A stretch of 64,000 nt of DNA, taken from assembly GCF_949987535.1 (NCBI RefSeq), contig NC_080074.1, positions 24,325,268 to 24,389,267 on the forward strand, written 5' to 3'. The notes under the pieces are model-generated. The model did no database searches, was not told the DNA's origin, and saw only the letters and a program-made list of their open reading frames with translations. The DNA comes from Balaenoptera acutorostrata (taxonomy: Eukaryota; Chordata; Mammalia; Artiodactyla; Balaenopteridae). This document shows positions 45,585-59,224 of the stretch, piece after piece (the first letter of the stretch is position 1; every line of letters begins with the position of its first letter). A program made the position numbers and the translations under genes.

Positions 45585-45765
45585 AATACGGCACCGGCTT
45601 CCAACCCAGGTTGTGCCACTGACTTGCTGTGTGACTTCAGGCAAATCACTCTCCACCCTGAGTCTCAGTTTCTGGTTCATAAAATCTGGCTCATAGACCC
45701 AACTCCCTGGTTTGGAGGGGGTACCTGGAACATAGGAGGTGCTCAATAAATGTTGAAATGGAATA
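45585..45765 (+). mobile_element. MIR SINE
   Basis: 'cttccaacccaggttgtgccactgacttgctgtgtgacttcaggcaaatcactc', 'ctgagtctcagtttctggttcataaaatctgg' and 'gtacctggaacataggaggtgctcaataaatgttg': nearly complete sense MIR. The frames at 45468-45746 and 45508-45696 are its translations. Confidence 0.92.
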
Positions 45766-48194
45766 AAGGTCAGACAGTGATGGCTCCAGAAATACTAATG
45801 CTAAAGGCATTTTAGTCAAAGTTACCATATTAAGCAGTTCTCCAGCTTCCAAGGTATTATGTAGAGGTGGTGTGATCGTTTAATACAAATAGCAGGGAAT
45901 GCCTCAATAGGCCAGAGGCCACTACACTATATTAGGGAGCCTTCCAATTCACTTGAAAACTAAAGCTAAGGAACTAACCTTCACAATTAGCCAGAAAGTC
46001 AACATTAGAGCATTTATTGTCTTGAGAGCATATTATTTTGCCAAACAAATTACAAAAAAATAACTCATTGGACTGACATAACCCACTAATTTTATTCTAG
46101 AATGAGTGTCTGTTAAAGAGAATAACATCTTGAAAAATTCCTGTGACACTTTTTTCACTCGTATTGATTTTTAAAACGCTGAAAATCCTCGAGTTTGCCA
46201 CTTGCTCTCTCTCTTTAGCCCAGAACAATAAAATCGCTCATGGTAGCCCTACTCTAAATTTTTGTGGAATTGAATTAAATTGTTGACTAGCAAATAATAG
46301 GCAATGTATAAAATAATGCCACCAGTCACTTTTAAAACTGTATGCTTTTTTGAACAGAAGGGCTCCAACTAGAATATGTGGCCCATGAAAATATCAGACG
46401 GATTAATTTTGGCCTGTTAATGGCAAAGAATGTTATTTCATAACTAAAAGCGAAAAATGTCAGGTCTGGGACTAGATGGATTTGAGGGGAACAGATTGCC
46501 AGAAACAAAGGCAACAAAGAAATAAAAACGTCTTCTAAACACACTGAAGCAAAACAAATGATTGGATTTGGGATTTAACAAAATATAATCTTATTTGACC
46601 TTGCTCTTTCACCAAGTATTTTTTCTACCCTAAGACAGTATGACTTTCTCTTCTCGTGCCATGATTTTCTTTTATGGAAAAGACTGCTGAGTATTAATGG
46701 CAACACCCAGATGTTATCAGTAGTTTGGCACATTAGCATTTTATCCTTAGAAAATGCTGCATTTACAACAAATTACAATGCCCCAAATTATTTTCATTCA
46801 GTTCTGGTAAGAGGTAAAACAAGAATAAGCAAATTAGAGAAGATTATTGACTTATATCTGAAGAATTAGTAATGTTTATTTTAGAGATTTGATTTAATGA
46901 TAGTGTTTATTTTTTTAGTGAAAATATTATCATGGAACAGCTGGATTTTTTAAAAAGTTTGACAATTCAATGTACCAAAACTAAAGCTGATAATCTACAC
47001 TTTATCAGGCAAGGTACAGAAAGTATTTGTTTACCATTTATGGTTGAATACTGGCCCCACGATTAAGAATTAGGAAATTATCTTTATAGAAAACAGATCT
47101 TAGTTAAACATGCTATTAATCTATGCTGCAAGGTATTATCCCGCTCTCTGGAGGATGTCAGAGTCACTTTGCTAGCTGAATAATCTCAGTCGGTCTATCA
47201 CAAGTTTTTCATCTTTGACTTTCTTCATAGGCCTGGAGTAGAAGCCCATTGTTCAAAAGGACGTTAAAAGAGTACATGAAAAGCATGTACTGAAAGAAAC
47301 TATAGCACCTCGGGCTTCTTAATTTTTACACTACAATACCTTGGACTTTTCTACCTTGACACATTCAGAGTAACTTCTTTGATGAAAAGAGCGAGAAATA
47401 AATTACATATGGAAGGAAGAGAACCTTTATTATCATTTTAATAGTCCACAGACACATAAAAGGAAGATGCGCTCACCATGTGGTGGACCTAAAACTAAAA
47501 ATATTCACTGACTTAGGAATAAAAACATTTAATATGGTATGAAAAATGGAAACAGTTTTTTGAAGCGACGTGAATACGCAACTTTTCACAAGGCTTCAAG
47601 AAAATTTAACAAAGAAAAATAAAACCAAATCATTGCATAGCTTGGTAAATAACTAGAGTTTGCTCCTCTTAAAACGTTTTTGAAAATACCAACTCTATCC
47701 ATAGACTATCAGAGACCATGGGGAATGAAATTCCAGACATCGGAAACAGTCAACTTTTACGAACAGCTTCATAAGCAACTGTACCCTAAAGCCCCCATTT
47801 TCAGAAGACGTCATATGGATTTAGTGTGGATCTAATATGCAGTTTAGATGGTTGGCACTGGATTAGAATAGAGATGTCACTGTTATTTATTCCTAGACTT
47901 TTCAGGCTATTCTCAGACTGTTTTCCTATTGAGAGCACACATTTTCAGTGTGTGGAGATTGCTTTCAGGCTCCCTCCTTTTGTTGGGGTGGTGGTTTTGA
48001 TGCTTTGAATGGGGGAGGGGGGTAATGCCTCGACTCTTCCCACATGTTCCCAATTATCTATACGTTATTCTGTATTCTCTGCCACCAGCATGCTTTCGAC
48101 TGAGCTATAATCCTTCCAAAGCAGCATCTCATTCAGACGTGCAAAAATGAAAATTAAAATAGGAGAGTATATTATTATTATTATTTGAATGACA
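45766..48194. other. Non-coding, AT-rich, no recognised element
   Basis: No gene, no clear repeat. Frames at 46332-46544 and 47826-48008 show no domain. Confidence 0.45.
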
Positions 48195-48560
48195 TACGAC
48201 CTGCTCAATGTTTGCATTTAAATTGGCCAGAATAATTCAGCTCTGGCTTTTAATTTCAGAAGGGTTAATCACCCCAACAAAGGTCAATCAAACTTTAATC
48301 TTGAATAAAATTGCTACAGCTCCAATCACCTGCAGGACATTTATTATATCCCTATTTCCATGTGAAAGAATGCATTGCCTTCATTATGCATCACTAATCT
48401 TCTAACTCTTTACATTAGCACATTTTACCAAAAATATTAATTCCTTTGAAACTCTGACAAAAGTTCATTTCTACACATCTCAGGAGATAATCCTGTTTAA
48501 AAGAACGGGTGCATCAGCTGTGAACCACTTTCCTAGCCCTTTCTAATCCTCATAGACCTT
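48195..48560. promoter_or_regulatory. Candidate conserved noncoding element
   Basis: Repeat-free block with dense regulatory-like words: GGCTTTTAATTTC, AGGGTTAATCACC, AACAAAGGTCAATC, 'ccaatcacctgcagg', TTCATTATGCATCAC (octamer/POU-like ATTATGCAT). No microsatellite and no decay typical of repeats. Inference from composition alone. Confidence 0.3.
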
Positions 48561-49380
48561 TGCTCCTCCAGCTGAGTTCTTACAATAGCAAATCTCAATT
48601 ACACAAAATATTATGGAGGTTTAGGTTAAAACAACATTATATTATTTTAGGAACGTAATCCTCCCTGTTGTCTGTGATTGTGCCATTCATCTACTTGTTT
48701 CTGTCTATAATGTTTACTGCATACAAAAGTTATTGATTTGGAGACAGCAAATGTTAACCATATTTGAATAGCAGTAGAAAGACTCAAATTCATTAATTCA
48801 TTCACTCAATAAATATATATCGAGTGCCTATTATTTACCAGATACTAGGAAGGGAGAGATGTAAAGTCAAAGAAAAAAAAAGAAAGAGAGCCTTATCAGG
48901 AAAATAACAGTCTCTTCCGAAAATGATGTCCAGAATATAATAAAATAATGATTTAAACCTCAACTTTCAGTTTTTCTTAGCAACGTCATTAAATTTTAGT
49001 GAAGATTAGAGATATGTTAAGTCAAAATTAAACCAAAATTTCAATAAACAGTCTTGTAAATTATCCAGACACTTAAAGGCTTTACAATTTATAATCCCAT
49101 AAAAGGATTCATTTTTTAAATTTGAGAATATGAAATCTGATTGTCAAATTTTAAAATGACTATATTCAGAATATCTAGTCTCCCGTGGTTAAGAATAAAA
49201 CCAGGAGAAAGTTTATGGGCTTATTAAAAAATATACGTGCTGTGCATTAATTTGTTTCTAAAAAGTTATTTCAGGATGTTTAAAAACTGCTATTAACACA
49301 AAAGATAAATAGCAATGGACAAGAAACAAATTACTGTGCTTTTTTGCCATGATACAGTGCCCAGATGACCATGGGGGGAA
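48561..49380. other. Non-coding with L2 tail relic
   Basis: AATTCATTCACTCAATAAAT then GAGTGCCTATTATTTACCAG at 48795-48850 is the reversed L2 end. The remainder is AT-rich unique sequence. Confidence 0.5.
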
Positions 49381-49650
49381 AGTAAAAGAACCTTAACGTT
49401 TGTCCCCAGTTACATTGCAAATTGATTGCCTTGGTATTATAGCTGTGCTGTGACACAGCATAAATAACCCAAACTTTGCCTTCTGCATATTTTTTGAGAT
49501 GCTTTCCTCTCTCTCTGTACTCAGAGGAAGCACAGAGGCACATGCCCCTCCTTATCAATAATTCACATCCATTAATTAGCAATATGTGAAGGCTATCATA
49601 CGGGAAACTCCCCAGAGCGTGAATATTCAATCAAGCAAAGCAAATCACAG
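49381..49650. promoter_or_regulatory. Candidate conserved noncoding element
   Basis: Repeat-free, with TTACATTGCAAATTGATTGC (C/EBP- or POU-like), GCTGTGCTGTGACACAGCAT (a near-palindromic GCTGTG..CACAGC dyad at about 49444-49461) and TCCATTAATTAGCAATATG. Could be an enhancer. The minus frame 49331-49630 has no motif. Confidence 0.25.
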
Positions 49651-51994
49651 TAAAAAGAAAATACAGGTATAAACGTCAATGGCCATACAGATATTGAGGA
49701 ATAGCACATGATTTCAAAAAATACCAGTCTTTCTAAGTGTTATAAAGAAAAAGCCCCAATCACTGTGTTTGACTTAAGTCAAGACCTCAGCCCTTTTCCC
49801 CTCACTTTGAGCATTTCTTGAAACCGAAATAGAACCTCTACATATTCTATAATGCTTGCTTTTTTTCACTCCTATAACTAGGTTGACACAATAGAATAAA
49901 GCAAAGTAATGGCTTTTATGTTGTTGAGCAAAATAAATCCAAGTGCTGTACAATATAAATGCTCAATTGATATTTGTTACCAAATAGTTAGTCTGTAAAC
50001 TGATAAAGATTAGCTAGACACAACAACAGGCAAATACATTGCTTTATATTCCATTCTCAGCATCAAAAGCTATTTCATTATATTTCTGAATTTCTATATT
50101 TGGAAAAAACCCAAAGCTTTCTGAGAACGTGCTCTAAGTGCTCAAGAAGCATATGGATCTTTATCTGAATTATTTTAGTCACACAAACAAAAAAAAGCCC
50201 ACTAACCATCAAACAAAAGTCTTAATAAGAAAGCCCAGGAGGTTGGATTATGAAAGAAACCTACCTTTGGCTGAACAAGTTTGAGATTTCTCATTTTGCC
50301 TACACAGCTTTGCCGTTCCACCTTGAGCAAAAGTCGACTCCGAGTCCCTTGTGATCTTTGTGACAATGACATCATATCACTGGCAAATTTTTCGATTTAA
50401 CTTTGCAGACGTAGTAGCAACTTTGTTAATTATGATATTAGCCAGCTGGCAGGTACAATCAGTCAACCGCTGTAAGAAAGCCAGACAAAGAGACATCTAA
50501 TCATTGCAACCAGAGCAGATAAATTTTGTTTCTTTCTCATACGTGTCACAGATTCTATCCCTTCTGACCCTCTCCTCAGCCATCGACTGTCAAATTTAGA
50601 TTCCGCAAGCTCCCAGCTTCCCTTTATCCCTGCCTTAGATCTGAAACTCCTGGTTATCAGGAAGACACGCGTCACCAGCTGTCTCAGAGCAGGAAAGCAA
50701 TCAGGTGAATACTACTTATTATCTTGCATTGCTTTCCGAGAAGTGACAAGATTGATTTGGGACCAAGAATACACTCAGATCTCAGACATGGAGTTCCTAG
50801 GGTTTTTAGTTCAAACAGTAGGGTATGTGCAAAGTTGCAATAAGGAGGACTTCAATCTCAACATTAAGGATATGGGATAATAGAATGAGGAGAATTCTTA
50901 AAATCTACCAGAGTTCCATTTTCAGATGCCTTTGTATTTTCTTTTCCACCTTTGTGCCACCTTGGTAATGTCTTATGAGCAGATTGTTACCAGGAGGAGC
51001 CAGCTTAATGGCTAAATAGCTTTAAATCAACTTATGGAAGCGGTATTCTGACATTAAGAAGTTGTCTCCACCCTTTCCTTTTTCATCAAGAAGAGTACTC
51101 TATAAATTCCAATTCCTGGAACGTATCCTGACATAAAAGTTCAAATCATATTTACACAGAATAATGAGAAACTAATTTGGGCATCTCTGGTAACAATAAC
51201 TTATACAACTTTAGATTGAGAGATAGGTATCATTACATCCTAATACACATTTTCCCTTCTAAAGGTCAGTCTACTGAATCATAGAGAAATGTGTAGATAT
51301 ACACAAACATATATAGAATTTAGTAAAATTTAAATGCATATTAGGTAGCACATGTAAAATTCCTAAAAAATGATATGACAATATCTTTGAAAGTGAAATA
51401 TTCACTTGGTCAGTGAAGAGCATGATCTGCTTGGTAACCTTTAAACTGATGTAATATTTACTAAAGAATTATTTTCTCCCATTGAAATGTTTAAGCATCA
51501 ATGAAGTAAAAAGTTTGCACTACAGTGTTTAAAAAAGAATAATATACACTATAATAATAAAGTTATATTCATCAAGAAATTAGTGGGTCTTTCTGGGATG
51601 GAAGAGTTTGGTGAAAAGTTAAAATGCAATTTTGAAGTGCAATTTTACATAGGGATTCTTTATATTTGGTTACCTAAAGGGGACCAAAATGGTTATCTTG
51701 ACCTGTGAAAATTGCAGTTCTCATGCACTGTATTAATCAATCATGGTATGTAGGCTAAATTTACATTTTATTTTCACATGAAGATGTTCCTGTAACAGAG
51801 GGTCCAAAGTCCCTGCCCGTGGTTTATTTAGGCTAAATTGCTGAAAAGATAAATGTATTTAGACGCAATCTAAAATATATACAATGAGGATAAGATGATT
51901 TAGGGATACCACAAACTACAGAGAAAGATATTTTCATCCTAAGATGACAAAGGGTTTCTTCAATATCAGAAAGGTAGGGGAAAATATGGTTTCA
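49651..51994. other. Non-coding, AT-rich
   Basis: No gene or repeat family recognised. Minus frame 50463-50675 is unremarkable. Confidence 0.45.
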
Positions 51995-52110
51995 GGGATT
52001 CTTAAACTATATACATACATATATATGTGTGTATATATATATATATATATCTCTCTCTCTGAGAGTAAGATATATATATCTATATATATCTATATATATC
52101 TTTCTGAGAG
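51995..52110. repeat. (TA)n/(CT)n complex with 45-bp duplication
   Basis: ATACATA and (TA)n, (CT)n, then two copies of TCTGAGAGTAAGATAT (52058 and 52103) separated by more (TA)n. It produces the Tyr/Ile-rich frames on both strands. Confidence 0.85.
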
Positions 52111-52689
52111 TAAGATATTCTTTACTCTTCACATCTTGGGCTGATATTAAGAAATGAGTCAGATATCCTAAAAGCAAAAGAACAAAGAAACTGGAAATGT
52201 TGGAGAACAAGAGTATGTTGTAACACAATGTCAAGGACAAAGAATCTTAGATGTGGCTTTTAGAAATGCTCTGCTAGGAAGTGAGCTGTGCCCATCACAT
52301 TCATCGCCGTAGCCTTAGTGACCATCATGGGGTCTGGCACATAGTAGTTTCTCAAGAAATACATGTTGATGAAAAATGAACACTTCTGTTGCATACACCC
52401 TCCCTCAAGGCCTAATTTACTGACTTTAAAAATTAATAATGCAAAAAAAAATCACTCCTTTGGCCTTATGTTGATGGCTGTATATTAATTAAAATTAATA
52501 TCTTTAAAATACTGAAAAAGAGTTCATACCTAAAAATAATTCAAAATAGACATTTCTCATAAGATTCCAAAATAAGCATTTCAATAATGCTATCTGCTCT
52601 TATGAAAATAATTCTGACTCAGAATTTCAAAATGAGTCAAAAAGCTCTTTACACTTTGAGAGAAAAAAGGAACTTTTCTCCAGAAAATT

Positions 52690-53275
52690 CCAAGAGAATA
52701 AAATATGTTACATACACAAAGTTTTTCATCACAGTAGTATCTATAAGAGAAAATGCAAACAAACTAATGTTCCCAAAGAGGGAAATTATTAAATAAATTA
52801 TGGCAATTACTTGTATGCAGTCATTATGTGATGATGAGGATGACTGAGAAAACCAAATTCTTATGACTATGGTGAATGAAAAAAGCAGAATACAGACTTG
52901 TACATACACTGATTACTGTGTACACGAAGACCTGAGAATACATATATTACATATGCTTGACATTATATGGACAATAATCCTAGTTGCAGTACTCTTTGTA
53001 ATAGCAAAAGACTGAGGATAATCTAAAGAAAATCACCAAGGGTAACTGGTTAAATAAGTTATGTTATATCCATACTTTAGAATGCTGCATGGCATTAAAA
53101 TGAACAAAGTACTGACATGGAATTATTTCTAGGATACATTTTAAGTGAAAGAAGAGTGGTGCAGAACCATGTGTGCTATATGTTATCATTTTGTTTAATA
53201 AGGATTTTGTACATAAAGCTTGTATATAAAGAGAATATCTTTGAAAAATACACAATAAACTACTAACAATTGTTG
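52690..53275 (+). mobile_element. Old LINE-1 (L1M) ORF2/3' fragment(s)
   Basis: 'ataaattatggcaattacttgtatgcagtcattatg', 'gtaatagcaaaagactgaggataatctaaag', 'gggtaactggttaaataagttatgttatatccatactttagaatgctgcatggcattaaaatgaa' are the hallmark order at the 3' end of L1 ORF2. Two overlapping partial copies or one with an internal duplication. Confidence 0.78.
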
Positions 53276-53359
53276 CTTCAGTATGGAAACTGGGGCTTGG
53301 AGAGCAGGAGTGGAGGAAGAACTACTTTTCACAATATATTCTTTGCTATTGTATGAATT

Positions 53360-53363
<4 letters not shown>

Positions 53364-53400
<37 letters not shown>
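53364..53400 (+). repeat. (TA)n microsatellite
   Basis: About 18 uninterrupted TA units followed by TTTATTTATTTA. Confidence 0.95.
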
Positions 53401-53404
<4 letters not shown>

Positions 53405-53669
53405 TTATTTAAAAATTAACAAATTTAAGATTTAAAATGTTTTTCTTTATCCCTACTTGAATGTGCAGTCAGTATATCTTTGCTTCTTTACAAAAAAGCC
53501 CAGACACCCTCCATTTCCCCATGTTACTGGATATGGTTCACCAGCTTATTTTTTCTCAGTTGATCTGAAGGACACAGCACTGTTTTTCTGCACCATAACA
53601 TGACCTTGTCAACTTTTGCTTCCAGCTCTCATCTCAATGCTATTTTTTCCAGTTCTACATAATTCGTTG

Positions 53670-53860
53670 TTTTTCCTCCAGTTTTATTGGTGCATAATTG
53701 CATACAGCACTGTATAAATTTAAGGTATACAGCAAAACGATTTGGCTTAACATACGTCATGAAATGATCGCCACAGTAAGTTTAGTGAACGTCCCTCACC
53801 TCATATAGATACAAAGTAAAAGAAAAAGAAAAAATATTTCAAGCTATTTTTGATAGCATT
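53670..53860 (-). mobile_element. LINE-1 3' end, antisense
   Basis: CAGTTTTATTGGTGCATAAT, 'aaatttaaggtatacagcaaaacgatttggcttaacatacgtcatgaaatgatcgccacag' and 'gtccctcacctcatatag' match the reversed L1MA/L1MB-like tail. Confidence 0.87.
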
Positions 53861-54384
53861 TGTTACATAAGTTGATTTTCCTCACGCAGTAAATGCCAAA
53901 ATGTTGACATTCCTACAGCATCTCCTTTCTCAAAGGATGCCATCCTTATAAAGGATTTAATTCAGCACATGAAAGACAAACTGCATTCTTACATTCTGTA
54001 CAATTTTAGTTGTTTCAAGTAAGGCGTCTTCTATTCATGTTACAAATGTACAATTGTTCGTCCTCAGATAGGCAGTTTGCTCTCAAGGCTAAGTTCCCTA
54101 GATGCCAGCAGAATGTCTAGAGCCAAGGGGGCACAAGATGCAACAAAGCAGCTACACCCCCCAGTATATAATAGATTGTGAACTGATAACCCTGAAGTTT
54201 GATGTGGGCTTAAAATTTAAGGCTTTTCAAATATGCAAATTTGAAAACTCACTGTTAATTAAAAATATTATCTAAACAAGTGTCAATTGATACCTTCACA
54301 GGAATCTTTCAAGTGGCAAGTTTTCTCCCTAGTTGAAACAAATAAGGCTTTTTTACTTTTAAAAGGTGAGACTACCAGTCACAG
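53861..54384. other. Non-coding, AT-rich
   Basis: No recognised gene or repeat. Confidence 0.4.
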
Positions 54385-54605
54385 ATGTTAGCCGTCGGAA
54401 GGCTTGGATTCACAACAGGGTGATCTTAGGCAACCTTTGGCCTCTACTGCCTCATCTGTAAAACAGCATCCAAATGGTAGGAGAAAGAAGATGCTTAAAT
54501 GTGTTACTTGATGTACTGGACACAATGGCCAAGATGTGGGAGCGCTTGATAATAGGTGCTCTCATCACCAGCAGCAACATGGTCATGATTGTTAATAATA
54601 AACAC
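54385..54605 (+). mobile_element. MIR SINE
   Basis: 'ggcttggattcacaacagggtgatcttaggcaacctttggcctctactgcctcatctgtaaaacagc' and 'gcgcttgataataggtgctc' follow sense MIR. Decayed. Confidence 0.75.
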
Positions 54606-54747
54606 CGTTAGATGGTCCACTGCTGCTCCAGGATATGAAAAACTGCTGGTTCTTTTCACTTGTTAATTTTTCTTTTCCAGAGAAAATGTTATCCATGAAA
54701 TGGATACGCGTCCATATAGCAATTGGTAATACTTAGCTTATATACCA

Positions 54748-54900
54748 GCACTTCTCAAATTTCATGATCATGTCATTCCCTTGGCGATCTTGTTAAAATG
54801 CGGATTTTGATTCAGTAGGTATGGGGTGGGGCCTGACAGCCCACATTTCTGACAGGCTCTGAAGTGACTCTGGTGCTGCTGCTTGCGGAGTACCAATTAC
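54748..54900 (+). mobile_element. MER5A-like hAT-Charlie element
   Basis: Contains CAGCACTTCTCAAATTTCA, TTGATTCAGTAGGTATGGGG, GTGGGGCCTGACA and CTCTGGTGCTGCTG in MER5A order. Decayed ends. Confidence 0.78.
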
Positions 54901-54905
54901 ATATC

Positions 54906-57900
54906 ACTGTGGACTTTACAGAGGGTAAGAATGACATGACAACAAATATTAAACCATATACACATGTGCGCAACCAAATGATAATTTTCTCCTTCTCTCT
55001 CTCATGCTGACCTCGCAGAGCAGCACTTACATTTCTCAGTCGTGAAATAAAATGCAAGTGTGCAATGAAAGGACAAGTAGAGCTTCCTCTCTACATTAAC
55101 TCCTGGTGGATACAAAGGCAAGGGGGAAATCCCCAATTACATCATTCATAATGAAAGGATCATATTTATGAAGATATTTTTAAGTGAAAAGGCAAAAATT
55201 TTAACCTTGAGATATTTTAAAAGAGTGATGACTGTTATTTTCTTTCTTGTCATAACAAAAGTATACAGTCATAGTTTATATTTACTCTGGCCCAATGACA
55301 AAATAAGGTTTTAACAAAATCCCTTTTCTGTGGTCTCTGTGCTTCTCTTGTGTAACTAAATATTCATGTTTCTAAAACAACTACTTAAAGCTAAATGGTC
55401 TGATTGGTAAGAATATTATACCCTCAGTGTGCTGATATAGCCTAGCTCTTAACAATTCTGGAAACATTTGCTAAGCTTTCATTATTATTTCTATTGCAAT
55501 GAGCTAATTCATTTGATTTGCTTGAGGTTAACTGGTGAAAAGTATAACTCTAATATGGTAAAATAATACTCTAAATTCTAAAACCCAGCATACAGGCAAA
55601 ACCTTACTAGAAGCTATAAGATCCGGCTCACTTTTGGTTTGGTTTGGTTTTTCAGGCTTTTAAAAAAAAAAAACAAAACTGAGATCCATGGTAAAAAAAA
55701 ATATTTACAGCACAAGCAAATACCACATATACATTCAAAATATTTTTGAAAAAATTTGTTCATGATAACAATACTTAGTCTCATTGTACGCAATACGTGC
55801 TAACATTTCTTTTTTTTTCTCTTTTTTCTTTTTATGCTGATGATGATCTACGTACTAAGTTGATTTCATGACGCACTAATTAGTCATTCAAACTTCTGAG
55901 CTGAAAATAACACAGCCTTGGGTAACTTCTGGTTCTCTGGCAATTTATGGGTGCAACAGATATTCAAGAATTGAGGTCATGCAATGACAGTCATAGACCA
56001 AAATACATGGTCAGAGAGCCTGTACAAGAGCATTTCAGTGGCAGTCAATTGTTAGAAACCATATCTCCACCAATACACCTATAAATGTTTTCTTCCCTTC
56101 TTTGGAGGATAATGTAAGAAAATCACCTTTCACATTTAGGTAGGATTAACATAGGTCAAGTGAATTACCCAATTACCCTTAAGAAGCAATAAGAAAGCAA
56201 GTTAATAATTATATGGGTATGAACTGATGAACGTAAGGAAAGGTAGCAGTGTAGCGTCTTTCAAATAAATTCTAATACGGTAAGCTGCATTGACCTGAGA
56301 GTTACATTGGTGAACCAAATGAACAGTATTCTAACATAAACTGGAACTTTTCAGGACTTGTAAATCACAGAAAAGCATAGAAATAAAATAAGATTTTGGC
56401 TTGTGTCGATCCATTTCATGTGGGCAAGGCCAAACCTTTCAGAAGTTCAAGCAGCACAGAATCATTACAATCAGGCATTATGTACCTAGACTAAGAGTGT
56501 AGGCATTTTTGTTTCAATTTTACAGAAGAGACAGAGCAATCAGGCATGTGAGATAAGAAACTAAAAGAAATAAAATCAGGGAACCTAAATGAGGTTCATT
56601 GAGATCACATATCTTTGCTTGGCTGGTTGCTAGATCTTCTTTTTCCAACGGAAGCATTAAGTAATAAGTAAGTAGGAAAGAAGTAAGTAAGTAAATAAGT
56701 AAATAAATACAAGGAAAGCACATCCCAGTTGGTAGTAAGCTAGACAAACTGGTTAGAGGGGAGTAATACTATCTTTAGTGAGTAGTTTAGAGTAGTTGTG
56801 CTTGAAGAAGGATTGAGTAACCTTCCCTACTTCCTTCCTGTACAGTTATTCTCAGATTCCATATGGCAAGTACAAGAATAGTGATGAAAGAATCCCCAGT
56901 TCAGTGCTGAGTACCACGTAGGGGCTTGAGGGGTACTTCTGAGTGGAAGGAAGTTAGCTGAATATTTTTAAAACAGCAATATGATAGGGTTACGAGTAGG
57001 GATTAAATTTCTTATATACTTTATCTCTAAATGTTTCTAAGGGAAATGTTTATTCTGACCAATTCACTAATAGTTATTAGTATATTTAGTGCATGTATGT
57101 TGGGATAAAGTATATGTTTAATAGACTAGAAGGTCATATCACAATATTCCTCCTTTCGGAGAGAAACCTTTTCATAACTCTCTCAAGGGCTTCTGGCTCT
57201 TGTGAGACATCAGTTTTTTGCTCAGCTGAAATTATTCTGACAGCTTTGACATTACATTACCATCACAAGATCGTGGTATACTTAAAGACAAATGAGGCAT
57301 TGTGGGGGAATTAAAAATAAAAAGAATTAATACAAGTCTTCAAGATACCAGATTAGAATATCAAAGGTTACTCAGATAAAAACTTGATATTTTCTGGTTC
57401 AATTAATCCTAACTTTATATGCTTTAATGTGAGGACAAACAATCCATGCTGTTCCTTCAACATTCCTCCATTCCCACCTCACACAAGTTCACACATACAT
57501 GTTTCATTTGAGAAATTTGTTTAAAAGAAATGTTATTTTAGCATCCTATAACCTAGTATGATCTTTCCATGTGGATTAATTCTGATTCTACCTGATTTTC
57601 CCTGCAACTCAGTTTTTCTCAGTCCCATCAAAAAGAGGAATATTGCCCAGCAGGATCTTTATAGTTCTATGATAGATTTTTCTAAGCGAGTTGCATGCCG
57701 CTTACCTCAATATAGTCTATTAAGATATTACGCTATCATACAATATACTAAATTGCAAAGATCAGTCGTTCTTATTTTCCGTGCAAATCTGATCCCACGA
57801 AACACATGCACATTCATACACACACAGTGAAATACTCTTACGTCTGGTGGTCCCTTACAGAGTAACATCATTAAATTGCTTTGGGGATTTTTTTCAAGAA

Positions 57901-59224
57901 AGTTTACTACGACAACAACAACAAAAATGTCCAACGTGAAAAGTGGAGTTTGTAGCTGAGTTTTAAATGGCAATTTTTATTTGTTTATTTTTTCGTATAA
58001 TTATCCATTTATTTTAAGAGCACCAGTTAGAATCGGAATTTGGAAGACTACGCGTGAAGACGAAGGATGAAACAGATGCAATACACAGTTAAGATCAAAG
58101 AGTTCCATCAATTCATTCAGAGAGTCAAAATCCAGCTGAGCCTCAGAGCCCTGTCTGCATAATAAGAAAGGTTGACTAAAACATAAGGATTAAACAGATG
58201 AGCTGCCTCCTGCGGAGGCGTGGGAGGGAAGCCCCACTGAGACACTTGTAAGGACACTTCGGAAGCACACACCTGCTCCTCCACAGTCAAACCTACAGGA
58301 GACCAGCCTGGCCAGAGACGTTCCACTTATGTTCTAAATTGCTAGTTTGAAGAGAAAGGAATATATGTCCGATGGACGTCCTTTTATTTGTCAAGATATT
58401 TTCAGTCCCAGAAAATGACAAATTAATAAATCAACTCCATTTTTCCAAGGTGACTTACCAAGTGTTTGCTTTTCAAAACTGAAAAAAAATAGTGCAAATT
58501 TTCCTATGTCATGAAACAGTATTAGGAAGATGCCTAGCTTGCGATTAAGTTTTTTTCAAATGAATAGTGTTTTTCTTGAGACAATCTTAGATAACACTGG
58601 TAAATATATGCTAGTTCCATTTTCCATTTTCAGGAAATTATCGTTTTTTAGTAGCATGAAGTATATCCCATTTTTTTATGAACACAGTGCTGGGTTATAC
58701 TCATACCTATGCTAAATTGTATAATTTGGTTCTAAATAGCAAGAATAGAGCACAGAAACCAAATGCACTTCAAGTGCTGTACTTGTGACAAATGTTATAT
58801 TTATTCTAAAGACCTCACCACAATATTATGTTGTAGGTACTGATAAGAAACCATTCTGAACACAAAAATAATTTTCTTTTAAGAAAGCTAACCTATTTTA
58901 AGAAAGCTAAGACATCTAGGCCTTTAGCAACCTAGACCTGCTGGGATAAAAATTGTGTGGAGTTGCATCAGTAGATGTCACGTATAATTTTTAAACTCTG
59001 CCTCTGCTATGGATTAATGTTCTCAAGCACTGCATGTAGGTTGATTTAAATATGTAATTAACAGAGCCAAATAAATGGTAAGCATTAGCTTTTGTTTTAT
59101 TCACCAAAACAAGCAATCCAATTTGAAATGAGAGCAAGGGAGTCTCTGAGGAGTAGAACAAGTTGCAAAATGTCAAGAAGTGGCTTCATGGGGTTGAAGT
59201 ACATTCTCTGACCTGCTCCCTATT
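54906..59224. other. Non-coding, AT-rich, mostly unique
   Basis: Contains an (AAGT/AAAT)n tract at 56663-56712, A11 near 55662, and a short direct repeat TTAAGAAAGCTAA at 58878-58890 and 58898-58910. No gene. Frames at 57093-57314, 57558-57830 and 58530-58715 lack motifs. Confidence 0.4.
56663..56712 (+). repeat. (AAGT/AAAT)n microsatellite
   Basis: TAAGTAATAAGTAAGTAGGA then AGTAAGTAAGTAAATAAGTA. Degenerate four-base units. Confidence 0.88.

Noticed and set aside
45468..45746. Frames on both strands near 45.6 kb
   Set aside because: Both are translations of a MIR SINE.
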